From contig CAVRYH010000004.1 of the NCBI GenBank assembly GCA_963725395.1, positions 310,001-374,000 of the forward strand: a stretch of 64,000 bases of DNA, in the 5' to 3' direction. The notes under the pieces were generated by a model, which searched no databases, was not told where the DNA came from, and worked only from the letters and a program-made list of their open reading frames with translations. This DNA comes from Bog-756 sp963725395. GTDB taxonomy: Bacteria > Actinomycetota > Acidimicrobiia > Acidimicrobiales > RAAP-2. Positions 50,770 to 59,884 of this stretch are shown here, in pieces. The translations under genes and the position numbers were made by a program. Position 1 is the stretch's first letter; the number at the start of each line of letters is the position of its first letter.

Positions 50770-52872
50770 GTGAGAGGATGCACCGTTGTGATCGGGTCGG
50801 AGGTGCGAACGGTGCCCCACGGTGAAGGGGGTGCCGGTGAGGAGGGGGCCACCGGGGTGGGCCCGGGTGGCGCCCCGTCCGGGGACCGGTCGGCTCGACG
50901 CAGGGCCGTCGCCCTCCACCTGTCGGTGCTCGGCGGGTTCGTGCTGCTCGGCGTGGTGCTGTGGTGGCACGTGTGGATCACCGGGAGCCCGACCTCCACC
51001 ATCACCTGCCAGTGCGGCGACCCGAGCCAGGAACTCTGGTTCCTGACCTGGACCCCGTGGGCCCTCGTCCACGGTCACTCCCCCTTCCTCACCAACGCCA
51101 TGTACACCGGCCAGGGCGGGGCCAACATGATGGTCAACACCTCGTGGATGCTCCCCGCCACGGTGCTGGCCCCGGTGACCTGGCTGTTCGGTCCGATCGC
51201 CTCGTTCAACGTGGCCGCCACCCTCGGGCCCGCCCTCTCCGGTTGGTGCTTCTTCGTCGCCGCCCGCCGGGTCACCACCCTGGTCCCCGCCCAGATCCTC
51301 GGAGCACTCCTGTTCGGCTTCTCCCCGTTCGTCCTCTGGAACGACCCCTTCGGGCACATCAACTTCACGCTCTTGTTCTTCCTGCCCCTCGCCTTCCTCC
51401 TCCTCCACGACCTGACCATCGCCCACCGCCACGGCCCGGTGTGGATCGGGGTCTGGTCGGCCGTCCTCGTCGTCGCCGAGTTCTTCACCAGCACCGAGAT
51501 GCTGGCCATGGGAGCGCTGGTCATCGCTCTGACCCTGGTCGCCGCGGCGCTGATGGCCCCCCGCAACGCCTGGCACCAGCGCCGGCGGCTGCTCACCGCC
51601 CTTGCCACCACCGCCGGGATCGTGGCCGTGGTGCTCGCCTATCCGGCATGGTTCATCCTGGCCGGCCCACGCCGGATCGTCGGGGTCCCCTGGCCCGACG
51701 CCTCCCACTGGGGCACCACCCCGTCTGCCCTCGTCGACGCCGGAGTGCGGGTCCACCAGAGTTCGTACTTCAACATCACCGGGGGGTACTACGGGGGGGC
51801 CGGTCCGAACGCCGGGCCCGTGCACCTGCCCAGCCTCATCTATTTCGGGGTGCCGCTGATCGTGTTCCTCGTGGTGTCGGTGGTCACCTGGTACCGGTGG
51901 CGGCTGGCCTGGGCGCTGGTCATCGGCAGCGTGATCGCCTGGCTGTTCTCCTTCGGGACCACCCTCGGCTACCGGCCCGGTGGCGGCGCCGGGCAGCGCA
52001 GCCCGTGGTGGCTCCCGTGGCACCTGTTCGCCCACCTTCCGCTGGTGGCGGACATCCTGCCCATCCGCTTCGGCGTGATCGTGACCTTCGGTGCCGCCAT
52101 GCTCTTGGCCATCTCGCTCGACCGATGGTCCGCGCTGCTCGCCGGCGCCCTCTCCCGCCGGCGGGGGGCGCATACCGCAGCGACCGGTGGTCGAAGGGCC
52201 AGGACGGCGGCGGCCGCGGTGATGACGGCTGTGGGGGTGGGCGTCCTCGTCCCGGTGGCCCTGACCAACTCGGTGCCCTTCACCGTGGTGTCGACACCCG
52301 TGCCGGCCTGGTTCACCGTCGACGCACCCCGGCTCCCGGAGGGCACCGTGGTACTCGTCCTGCCCTTCGCCGGACAACGGGCCATGGGGTGGCAGGCCCA
52401 GACCGGGTTCCACTTCGACCTGGCCGGGGGGTTCGCCGTGGTGCCCGACCCCGACGGCACGTCGGCCTTCGTCTCGCCGCCGGGGGGCGCGGTGGCCGTC
52501 CTCAGCCGCCTCTCCTCGGACCCCGAGTCGCTCCAGGACACACCCCTGCCGTCGACCGCACAGCAGGCCACCCAGGTGCGCGAGGCCATCGATCGGTGGG
52601 GCGTCGGGGTGACCGTCGTCACCGCGGAGGGTCGCCAGCCCCTCTACTCGGTGGCCTTCCTCACCGCCGTGTACGGACGCGCCCCCACCTACCGGCACGG
52701 GGTCTGGGTGTGGAGCGGTCCACCGGCATCGGCCCCCATCACCATCTCCCCGTCCACCGTGGCCACGTGCAGCACGGTCGCCTCGGCGGCACCGGCGCAC
52801 GCCGCCGTGGCCCGGTGCGTGCTCGAAGCGGAGGCGGACGGCGCCCCGGGCCCACCGGCGGTCGCGGCATGA
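50770..52872 (+). CDS. GT-C-like membrane protein, paralogue 3 of 4 (CQCGD motif)
   Basis: Up to 700 residues. The motif SPTSTITCQCGDPSQELWFLTW and LAPVTWLFGPIASFNVAATL mark it as a paralogue of the 34371 and 46411 genes. About 11 helices and an extracytoplasmic C-terminal region follow. GTG at 50770 or GTG at 50788 may be the start; GAGG lies 10 nt before the latter. The N-terminal 45 residues are Gly/Pro-rich. The ATG of the next paralogue overlaps the stop codon by 4 nt (ATGA), so the two are translated together. A membrane-bound glycan transferase role is inferred from fold and motif. Confidence 0.82.
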   Translation: MRGCTVVIGSEVRTVPHGEGGAGEEGATGVGPGGAPSGDRSARRRAVALHLSVLGGFVLLGVVLWWHVWITGSPTSTITCQCGDPSQELWFLTWTPWALVHGHSPFLTNAMYTGQGGANMMVNTSWMLPATVLAPVTWLFGPIASFNVAATLGPALSGWCFFVAARRVTTLVPAQILGALLFGFSPFVLWNDPFGHINFTLLFFLPLAFLLLHDLTIAHRHGPVWIGVWSAVLVVAEFFTSTEMLAMGALVIALTLVAAALMAPRNAWHQRRRLLTALATTAGIVAVVLAYPAWFILAGPRRIVGVPWPDASHWGTTPSALVDAGVRVHQSSYFNITGGYYGGAGPNAGPVHLPSLIYFGVPLIVFLVVSVVTWYRWRLAWALVIGSVIAWLFSFGTTLGYRPGGGAGQRSPWWLPWHLFAHLPLVADILPIRFGVIVTFGAAMLLAISLDRWSALLAGALSRRRGAHTAATGGRRARTAAAAVMTAVGVGVLVPVALTNSVPFTVVSTPVPAWFTVDAPRLPEGTVVLVLPFAGQRAMGWQAQTGFHFDLAGGFAVVPDPDGTSAFVSPPGGAVAVLSRLSSDPESLQDTPLPSTAQQATQVREAIDRWGVGVTVVTAEGRQPLYSVAFLTAVYGRAPTYRHGVWVWSGPPASAPITISPSTVATCSTVASAAPAHAAVARCVLEAEADGAPGPPAVAA

Positions 52873-54803
52873 CCGCCCTCCCACCGTCGGTGGTCCTCCG
52901 CGGGCCGCGGGGTGACGATCCCCCGGGGCCGGGCGGCACCGGGCCCGGGACCGCGGGGGCCGAGCGACCCGCCGGGGACGGCCGAGGCCCCAGGAGGGCA
53001 CGGCCCTCCTGGGGGACCGTCGTGCCGGTGGCCGTCTACGCCGCGCTCGGACTGGCCGCCTTCTTCCCCACGTGGCCCGGCGATCCGGGGCGCATCCCGC
53101 AGTGCACGTGTGCCGACGCCGGACTGAACACCTGGTTCCTGGCGGCCACCGCACACGCCGTGGCCCATGGCCACAACCTCTTTTTCACCACCGCCCTCAA
53201 CTATCCCGACGGTGTCAATCTGACCTACAACACCCAGATGCCGCTCCTCGGGGTGCTGGCGACGCCGCTCACCCTGACCGCCGGTCCCGTCTCGAGCCTC
53301 AACCTCTTGATGTGGCTGGCCTTCCCCGCCTCCGCCTCCGCGATGTTCCTCGTCCTGCGACGGTGGACGACGTGGACTCCCGCCGCCTTCGTCGGCGGCC
53401 TCCTCTACGGATTCTCCCCCTACATGGTGGGCCAGTCCACCGCGCACCTCCACCTCATCTTCGTCCCCCTGCCACCCCTGATCGTGCTGGCCAGTTTCGA
53501 GCTCTTCGTCCACCGCTCCGGACGCGCCTGGCGGTGGGGACTGGCCCTCGGCCTGCTCGTCGCCGCGCAGTTCCTGATCTCCTCGGAGGTCCTCGTGACC
53601 ACCGTCCTCGTGGTCGTGCTCGGACTGGTCATCCTGGCCGTGGCCCGACCGAGGGAGATCCTCCCCAGCCTGGCCTACGCCGCCCCGGGGATCGGCTCGT
53701 CCGTCGTGGCCGTCGCCGTGGTGCTGGCCTATCCGGTGTCCGTCTTCCTCCACGGTCCGGAGCGGTACCCGTCGGCCGTCGGATCGAGCAGCGGGAACCT
53801 CATCCGGTCCGACCTGCTGGGCCCGGTGCTGCCCACCTCGTTCGAGCGGCTGGCCCCGGCCAACTGGGCGGCGGCGGGCAATTCGTTGACCTCGTTGCAC
53901 GTCACCTCGGAGAACGGCGCCTACCTCGGGGTGCCGTTGCTCCTCATCCTCGCCTGGCTCGTCGTGCGGTTCCGCCACCTCCCGTGGATCCGGTTCGCCG
54001 CGGCCATGGCGGTCGTGGCCTTCGTCCTGTCGCTCGGCTCGCCTCTGAGCGTCGACGGGCACTCGACCGGCATCCCCCTGCCCGAGGGCGTCCTCGGCCG
54101 ACTCCCCCTGGTCGACCAGACGGTGCCGTCGAGGATCACGCTGTTGTGCTGGCTGTTCGTGGCCGTGGTCGTGGCCCTCGGCATCGACGCGCTGCGGGCG
54201 TCGCCGACCACCGACCACGACCGGGTGGGACGACCGGTCCAATGGGCCGTGCTCGGGGGCGTCGGGGTGTTGGCCGTGGCCTCCCTCCTGCCCCGCTGGC
54301 CCAATCCGACCGTGCCGACGGACGTGCCCGGGTACTTCACGTCGGCCGCCGTCGAGCGCATCCCACCGGGCACCGTGGCGGTCACCTACCCCTACGGCGC
54401 GCCGCTGCACGCCGAGCCCATGGTGTGGCAGGCCGTGGCGGGCATGCGCTTCTCACTCGTCGGGGGCTACACGCTCGTCCCCGACGGGCACGGCGGGACC
54501 TCCCTGTTCCCCTCCCTGCTCCGGCCTCTGGCCGTCGAGCAGTTCCTCCTCGAGCAGGACGGCGGGGTCCCCTTCTACGTCAGCCCCCCCATCGCCGACG
54601 ACGCCGGTCTCGTGGACGGGGTCCGCCGGTTCGTCCGGCGCTACGGCGTGGGCGTGGTGCTCGTGGATCCCTCCGTCGCCCACGCCGGCACGGTCGAGCG
54701 TCTGATCACGCGGGCGCTCGGCCGGCCCCCGGTCAGCGAGGGCGGGATCGACGCCTGGTACGACGTGCAGGACGCCCCAGGGCTGGCGGCACCGTCGTCA
54801 TGA
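52869..54803 (+). CDS. GT-C-like membrane protein, paralogue 4 of 4 (CTCAD motif)
   Basis: This 644-residue protein has about 11 helices. The loop DPGRIPQCTCADAGLNTWFLAAT keeps Cys-x-Cys-x-Asp but replaces the usual HPTST stretch and the Gly before the Asp. HGHNLFFTTALNYPDGVNL is shared with paralogue 1. The C-terminal region is extracytoplasmic and contains YRYGVG-like segments. It is coupled by 4-nt overlaps both to paralogue 3 upstream and to the ATG at 54800 of the next gene, so it belongs to a rightward operon. It is the most diverged of the four. Confidence 0.8.
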   Translation: MTALPPSVVLRGPRGDDPPGPGGTGPGTAGAERPAGDGRGPRRARPSWGTVVPVAVYAALGLAAFFPTWPGDPGRIPQCTCADAGLNTWFLAATAHAVAHGHNLFFTTALNYPDGVNLTYNTQMPLLGVLATPLTLTAGPVSSLNLLMWLAFPASASAMFLVLRRWTTWTPAAFVGGLLYGFSPYMVGQSTAHLHLIFVPLPPLIVLASFELFVHRSGRAWRWGLALGLLVAAQFLISSEVLVTTVLVVVLGLVILAVARPREILPSLAYAAPGIGSSVVAVAVVLAYPVSVFLHGPERYPSAVGSSSGNLIRSDLLGPVLPTSFERLAPANWAAAGNSLTSLHVTSENGAYLGVPLLLILAWLVVRFRHLPWIRFAAAMAVVAFVLSLGSPLSVDGHSTGIPLPEGVLGRLPLVDQTVPSRITLLCWLFVAVVVALGIDALRASPTTDHDRVGRPVQWAVLGGVGVLAVASLLPRWPNPTVPTDVPGYFTSAAVERIPPGTVAVTYPYGAPLHAEPMVWQAVAGMRFSLVGGYTLVPDGHGGTSLFPSLLRPLAVEQFLLEQDGGVPFYVSPPIADDAGLVDGVRRFVRRYGVGVVLVDPSVAHAGTVERLITRALGRPPVSEGGIDAWYDVQDAPGLAAPSS

Positions 54804-54936
54804 GCACGGTCACCGACACCGGGGCATCCGGCGGGACCGCCCGCGGGTCGGGGGACCCGACCACCCCGTCGGCCCCACCGACCCGTCCGGGGCGGGGGAC
54901 GGGTTCCACCGGTGGTGGAGGGCGTCCCGGGCCGGC

Positions 54937-56139
54937 ATGGCGATGGCCCTGTCGCGGGTGGTGACGGGCGTGCTGCTGGCCCACCTCGTCCTCGTGGCCT
55001 TTCCGGGAACCCTCCTGCACTCGAAACTCGGAACGCTGAGCGACGGCACCTGGCTGGGCGCGTTCGACCGGTGGGACGCCGCCTACTACGTGACCATCGC
55101 CGCCCACGGGTACCCGGCCCACCTCCCCGATGCCCGGGCGTTCTTCCCCGGTTACCCGGTCGTGGTGTGGGCCGTCCACGGGGTGACAGGCGGGGTGCTC
55201 GGCGTGGCTCAGACCGCGTGCCTGGTGTCCTTCGCCGCCTTCGTGCTCGGCGCCGGGCTGCTCGAGTCGCTGGTGGCCGGGCGCCTCGGGGGCAGGGCCT
55301 CCCTGGTGGCCGCCGCCCTGTTCTGCTGGTTCCCGACGTCGGTCTTCTTCCTGGCCCCGTACTCGGAGGCCCTCTTCGCCCTCGAGATCCTGGCCGTGGC
55401 CACCCTGGTCGAACGGGGACGGTGGTGGTGGGCGGCCCTCGTGGCCGGGTACGCCACGGCCACCTCACCGGAGGCGGTGGTCCTGACCGCAGCCCTGGTG
55501 GTGGCCGCCCTCGGCGCCCGCCGGGGCCTCTGGCGCACCGCCGGCTACGCCGCGCTCGGGTGCTTCGGCGCGGCCGGGTACATGGCCTACCTGGGTGCCC
55601 GGTTCGGGCGACCGCTGGACTTCGCCCAGGTGCAGACCGACTTCCACCGGACGGTGGTCTTCCCGTTCGTCGGCGTGGCCGAGAACATCGACGCCGTCTT
55701 CGGGGTCCTCACCGCCCACAGGACGGACATCTCCGTCCTCCCCAACCTCACCGTGGACGCACTGTGGTCCAACGTCGCCTGGATGTGGGTGCTCGACGAT
55801 GCCGTGCTCCTCACGGCGGTCGTCGCCCTCGTCGTGCTGGTCTTCCGTTCGCTCGCCGACCACCGGGACCGGCGGCCGTCCGGGGAACGGGTGCCCCCCG
55901 CCTGGATCGTGGTGCTGGGCGGCGTCACCCTCATCGCCGCCGGCACCGTCATCCGACAGAGCGGGTACGCCTCGACGGAGTCCGCCGCCAGAATGGTCAG
56001 CGTGGCCTTCCCCCTCTACGTCGGCCTCGCCCTGTTGTTCCGACGCCGGGCGACGCCGCTCGCCGTCTCCCTGGGCGTCTCGGTGGCGGTCGCCCTCGTC
56101 GTCCAGGTGCTGTTCAACTTCGGGTACTGGGTCACGTGA
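54937..56139 (+). CDS. PIG-V-like mannosyltransferase, probably truncated at its start by a frameshift
   Basis: The readable protein is 400 residues with about 9-10 helices. The loop GAFDRWDAAYYVTIAAHGYP, then FFPGYPVVVW, is the PIG-V/GPI mannosyltransferase-like pattern of GT-C enzymes that use lipid-phosphate mannose. The frame is open upstream and encodes FHRWWRASRAG, which looks like real protein, but has no start codon. ATG 54800, coupled to paralogue 4 by ATGA, would enter this frame if one G were added to the G-rich run near 54888-54900. The true protein is therefore probably about 446 residues. As read, the ATG at 54800 gives a peptide that stops at 54964. Confidence 0.75.
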   Translation: MAMALSRVVTGVLLAHLVLVAFPGTLLHSKLGTLSDGTWLGAFDRWDAAYYVTIAAHGYPAHLPDARAFFPGYPVVVWAVHGVTGGVLGVAQTACLVSFAAFVLGAGLLESLVAGRLGGRASLVAAALFCWFPTSVFFLAPYSEALFALEILAVATLVERGRWWWAALVAGYATATSPEAVVLTAALVVAALGARRGLWRTAGYAALGCFGAAGYMAYLGARFGRPLDFAQVQTDFHRTVVFPFVGVAENIDAVFGVLTAHRTDISVLPNLTVDALWSNVAWMWVLDDAVLLTAVVALVVLVFRSLADHRDRRPSGERVPPAWIVVLGGVTLIAAGTVIRQSGYASTESAARMVSVAFPLYVGLALLFRRRATPLAVSLGVSVAVALVVQVLFNFGYWVT

Positions 56140-56235
56140 GTCCCGGACCGGTTCCGTCGCCCGCCGAGAAGGCGCCGACGTCCCCCCGACGGGGTCGAAC
56201 CGTCGACGACGCTGTCCCCCGCGGAGGTCGCCGGT

Positions 56236-57420
56236 GTGACCGGTCCGGAGGCGTCCGGGGTGGACGACGCGTCCGCCGCCCGGCCCGCAGCGGCCCCGGC
56301 GGGGGCCGGACAGGGGCCGGCGACCCCGTTCCGCCTGGGCAACCGGCCTCCGCTGACGGGCATCCGAGCGCTGGCCCTGTCCACCGTCCTCGTCTACCAC
56401 TCCAACTTCAAGACCCTGCCCGGCGCGTGGGTGGCGCTCCAGATCTTCTTCGTGCTGAGCGGGTTCCTCATCACCGCCATGCTGTCCAGCGAGGGTATGC
56501 GCCACGGCAGGATCAGCCTCTCGCAGTTCTACGGGAGGAGGGCGGTGCGCCTGGTGCCGCCGCTGCTGCTCACCGTGGTGGGCCTGGCCATCTACGCCTC
56601 GTTCGTCCACGTGGCCGACGCCTCCCAGCGTCTGTGGGGGGACTCTGCGGCCGCCATGTTCTACTACGCCGACTACCGCCAGGCCTTCGGACACGCGCCG
56701 TTCTTCGGCTACCTCGCCCAGACCTGGTCGCTGTCGGTGGAGGAGCAGTTCTACATCATCTGGTCGATCCTGCTCGTGGTCGCGGTGGCCATCCACCGCC
56801 GGCGCCTGGCCTACCTGCTCGCCATCGTCGGCATGGCCGCCAGCATCGGCGACCGGCTGTGGCAGGTCTACAGCGTCGCCCACTTCTACACGCCGAAGAA
56901 CGTGGCGTTCACCCGCGTCTACTACGCCTTCGACACCCGGGCCGATGCCCTCTTCCTCGGGTGCCTCCTCGGCCTGTTGGCCACCGACGGATACCTCCAG
57001 CACTGGAGGCCGTGGGCCATCCGGACACTCACCGTGGCCGCCGTCGCCTCGACCGCGGTGCTGGTCTGGACGCTGCTGGAGGCCCCGCTGTTCCGGGAGA
57101 ACGTGGTGGTGTGGTGGCTGCCCCTCACGACGGTCGCCTCGGCCGTCCTCATCACCTATTTCGTGATGCGCCCGACGAGCATCGCCTCGCGCCTGGTGGG
57201 CGTCGGGATCCTCGTGTTCATCGGCGACCTGTCTTACACGGTCTACCTCCTGCACTTCCCCGTCTACCTGGCCATCACCCCGGGCCGCTACGGGACCCAC
57301 TGGTCCTTTTGGCCCACCCAGCTGGCGCGCCTCGCCGTGATCTTCGCCATCGCCATCGCCAGCTGGTTCCTCATCGAGAAGCCGTTGGCCCGGTGGCGCC
57401 AACGCTCGGCCGCCCGGTGA
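56236..57420 (+). CDS. OafA-type acyltransferase without SGNH domain
   Basis: This 394-residue protein starts with GTG after GGAGG. Acyl_transf_3 features are GIRALALSTVLVYHSNF (catalytic His), QIFFVLSGFLITAML, QTWSLSVEEQFYIIWS and a last helix ending in ASWFLIEKPLARWRQ. It has about 10 helices and stops right after the membrane domain, so it lacks the hydrolase-like domain of the other five. It may transfer the acyl group by itself or pair with a separate SGNH protein. It ends inside the end of the leftward 57371 gene (50-bp convergent overlap). Confidence 0.9.
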   Translation: MTGPEASGVDDASAARPAAAPAGAGQGPATPFRLGNRPPLTGIRALALSTVLVYHSNFKTLPGAWVALQIFFVLSGFLITAMLSSEGMRHGRISLSQFYGRRAVRLVPPLLLTVVGLAIYASFVHVADASQRLWGDSAAAMFYYADYRQAFGHAPFFGYLAQTWSLSVEEQFYIIWSILLVVAVAIHRRRLAYLLAIVGMAASIGDRLWQVYSVAHFYTPKNVAFTRVYYAFDTRADALFLGCLLGLLATDGYLQHWRPWAIRTLTVAAVASTAVLVWTLLEAPLFRENVVVWWLPLTTVASAVLITYFVMRPTSIASRLVGVGILVFIGDLSYTVYLLHFPVYLAITPGRYGTHWSFWPTQLARLAVIFAIAIASWFLIEKPLARWRQRSAAR

Positions 57421-59215
57421 GCCCCGCAGACCCGTCGGTCACCGTCACGGCCATGTCGCCCACGCGGCCGACGTAGCCCGGCTCGGCCACCGACGACGGG
57501 CTCCAGGTTCCCAGTTCGACCGAGCGGTCCTCCGTTCCGGTGGTGAGGTAGCCCGGACCGAACTGGGCCTTCCAGAAGTGGTTGACCGTGGGGTGGTAGC
57601 CCGACTGGTCGAGCCGGTTGACGAGCCCCACGAACCGCTCCACGTCGAGGAGCCGACCCGCCCCCGTGCCCGCGCCGTTGTCCCCGACGAACACCCTCCC
57701 CTCGTGGTCGAGGCGCGGGGTCACGAGCGCGTACAGGCGCCCCACCTGGGAGTCGCCCGCCGCCTGGAGCGGCGGGATGGCCGCCACCCGCACCACCAAG
57801 AGCACGCCGGCGACGAGGCCGACGGCGCACAGGACCGGCCGGAGGAAGCCGGACGCCGCGAAGGCCCCGGGGGCCGGGGTGGCGCCGGTCGCCGGCAGAC
57901 GGAGCATCCCCGCGCCGATCAGGACCCCGAAGGGGAGGGCGACGGCCCACACGACGAGGTAGCCGAAGACGGGCCCCACCACCCGGGTCACGGCCAGGAT
58001 CGTGGCCAGGGTCCCGACCAGCCCCAGGGCGCCCAGGCCGGCGGCGAACCGGTTGCGCTGGCGGGCACCGACCACGGTCACCACGACGGCCAGCACCACC
58101 ACGAGGACCGAGGCCACGACGACCGACACGGCGTGGTGCGGGGTCCGGCCGAGGTAGGACCTCATCACCTCGGCCGGACCGTGCACCACCACGCCGTAGA
58201 CGGCCGCCACCGACCAGAGGGCGGCAGCCGCCGAGTGGCCCGGGTGGGGGGCGGTGAAGAACCGTGCGATCAGGGTCAGGTTCCCCGGGTCGTTGGTCAG
58301 CTGCTGGACCACCGGCGGGAGCCACATGAGCACGAAGGCGACCCCGCCGGCCGCCCCCCACACCCACGACCCCCAGCGATGACCGGTCGGGCCGGCGGTA
58401 CCGCTCCGCCGGGCGACCTGCCCCCGACCGACCCCGCCGCGGCGATCGGCGACGGCGGTGACCACCCAGGTCACACCGGCCACCGCCACCAGGGCCACGA
58501 CCGGCGGCAGGGAGGAGATGTTGGTCTGGACGACGAAGGAGGCCACCAGCACCGCTCCGAGGAGTGCCAACGCCGATCGGTCCACGGCCGCCGCGCAGAG
58601 GACGACCAGCAAGAGGAGCGGGAAGATCACCACCATCGGATTCCACGGGCTGACCAGGCCTCCGAGGGCACCCTCGGAGTAAGTGGTGCTGGCCGATCCC
58701 GCCGCGGCGAGCACCCAGGCCAGGAGACAGATCCACAGGGCGGCCCACAACGTCCTGGTCGGCGTGGTCCACCGTCGCACCACCGCCAGCACGGCCACGG
58801 CGGAGAGCGCGTTGATCAGCGTGGCACCCACGAACATAGCCCGTGCTCCCGAACCGAGGGCCCGGTAGGCGAGGGAGAGGAGGTAGAAGTAGGTGGGCCC
58901 GGGGTGGTTCCAGCCGTTGTGGTCGAAGACGCCCAGCTGCTGCTTCCACGCCAGGGCCCGCCTGGTGTGGAGATCGATGAGCGCGAGGTCGTCGGGCAGG
59001 TACACGCGACCGCCCGGCGCCGCCAGTAGCCGGCCCACGGCCACGGCGAAGGGGACGATCACGACGGCGAAGGCGAGCACGGTGACCCAGGGCGACGGGG
59101 GGAACCCTTGGCCGGTCACCCTCGGGTGCTTGGCGTGTCGGCGTCCTCCGGGGGTGGGGGTCGCCGGGGGGGCGTCGTCGGCCTCGACGAGACCGTGTGG
59201 AGGCTGGCCACCCAT
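57371..59215 (-). CDS. GT39-like polytopic membrane protein
   Basis: This 614-residue protein has about 11 membrane helices. The first outer loop is YLPDDLALIDLHTRRAL, then WNHPGPTYFYLLSLAYRALG, a pattern of GT39/GT-C proteins in which Asp contacts the lipid-linked sugar. The C-terminal third is a soluble outer domain (AGDSQVGRLYALVTPRLDHEGRVFVGDNGAGT...) ending in a mixed beta structure. It converges on the SGNH-less acyltransferase with a 50-bp tail overlap. TACAAT lies 9 nt before the ATG. The context ties it to the glycan locus. Confidence 0.72.
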   Translation of the reverse strand: MGGQPPHGLVEADDAPPATPTPGGRRHAKHPRVTGQGFPPSPWVTVLAFAVVIVPFAVAVGRLLAAPGGRVYLPDDLALIDLHTRRALAWKQQLGVFDHNGWNHPGPTYFYLLSLAYRALGSGARAMFVGATLINALSAVAVLAVVRRWTTPTRTLWAALWICLLAWVLAAAGSASTTYSEGALGGLVSPWNPMVVIFPLLLLVVLCAAAVDRSALALLGAVLVASFVVQTNISSLPPVVALVAVAGVTWVVTAVADRRGGVGRGQVARRSGTAGPTGHRWGSWVWGAAGGVAFVLMWLPPVVQQLTNDPGNLTLIARFFTAPHPGHSAAAALWSVAAVYGVVVHGPAEVMRSYLGRTPHHAVSVVVASVLVVVLAVVVTVVGARQRNRFAAGLGALGLVGTLATILAVTRVVGPVFGYLVVWAVALPFGVLIGAGMLRLPATGATPAPGAFAASGFLRPVLCAVGLVAGVLLVVRVAAIPPLQAAGDSQVGRLYALVTPRLDHEGRVFVGDNGAGTGAGRLLDVERFVGLVNRLDQSGYHPTVNHFWKAQFGPGYLTTGTEDRSVELGTWSPSSVAEPGYVGRVGDMAVTVTDGSAGLTGRPSVGATGPTASR

Positions 59216-59224
59216 GGAGGGCCG

Positions 59225-59230
59225 ATTGTA
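59225..59230 (-). promoter_or_regulatory. Candidate -10 box (TACAAT) for the 57371-59215 gene
   Basis: TACAAT, read on the minus strand, lies 9 nt before the ATG at 59215. Confidence 0.5.
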
Positions 59231-59308
59231 CGGCCCCGCACCCGTGCGCCCCGGCGGGTGGCTCAGACCAAGAGGCGCGGAGGCCGGGGTCGAACGCCGG
59301 CGGCCGGG

Positions 59309-59692
59309 TCAGAAACTCGGGACGTAGCCTCCGCGACCCATCTGCTCGCTCTCGAAGGGGTCCACCGACTCGTCAACGCCGCCCTTCACCTCGGTGACCC
59401 AGGGCAGCCGGTCGTGGAGGATGCGCTCCACGCCGCCCTGGAGGGTGGACGAGCTGATGGCGCAAGAGCTGCACGCCCCCTGGAGCTGGACCTCGACCAC
59501 CCCGGTGGCGACGTCGGCGGCCACCAGGGCCAGGTCCCCGCCGTCGGCCTGGACCGCGGGGCGCATCAGCTCGATCAGGCCGTTGAGCTGGGACAACCGC
59601 TCAGCCCGCTCGGCATCAGTCACCACTGTCGGGGCGGAGCCGTCCGTGGACGGATGGTCCCCGCCTCGCTCGTCAGCCTGCTCGGAACCCAT
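59309..59692 (-). CDS. NifU/NfuA C-terminal-domain protein (Fe-S scaffold)
   Basis: This 127-residue protein has a disordered acidic start and a NifU C-terminal domain (LIELMRPAVQADGGDLALV, VEVQLQGACSSCAISSSTLQGGVERIL). The Cys-x-x-Cys pair is the Fe-S assembly site. Such proteins carry or transfer [4Fe-4S] clusters in the cytoplasm. GGGGAG precedes the ATG at 59692. It is divergent from the LLM oxidoreductase gene. The call is strong. Confidence 0.93.
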   Translation of the reverse strand: MGSEQADERGGDHPSTDGSAPTVVTDAERAERLSQLNGLIELMRPAVQADGGDLALVAADVATGVVEVQLQGACSSCAISSSTLQGGVERILHDRLPWVTEVKGGVDESVDPFESEQMGRGGYVPSF

Positions 59693-59873
59693 AACGTCTC
59701 CCCTGACCGGTCTCGTGCTCCTGGCGGTGTGCTCGGGGCGACCTCGGCACGCCCGACACCGTTTCCACCACCAGTCTGCCGTGTCCGGGGCGACGGCCGA
59801 ACATTCGGCGCCCGACGGGTCGCGACCGAGGCCACGGCCGCTTCGGGTGTACCCCACCACCGCCGGCGGCGGT

Positions 59874-59879
59874 TACGAT
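59874..59879 (+). promoter_or_regulatory. Candidate -10 box (TACGAT) for the LLM oxidoreductase operon
   Basis: TACGAT lies 5 nt before the GTG at 59885; the shortest spacing in the set. Confidence 0.45.
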
Positions 59880-59884
59880 GCCTT

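Noticed and set aside
50961..54803. A 1,280-residue frame that seems to fuse two GT-C paralogues
   Set aside because: Its first part is a shadow frame of paralogue 3; the real second gene starts at 52869 and overlaps by 4 nt.
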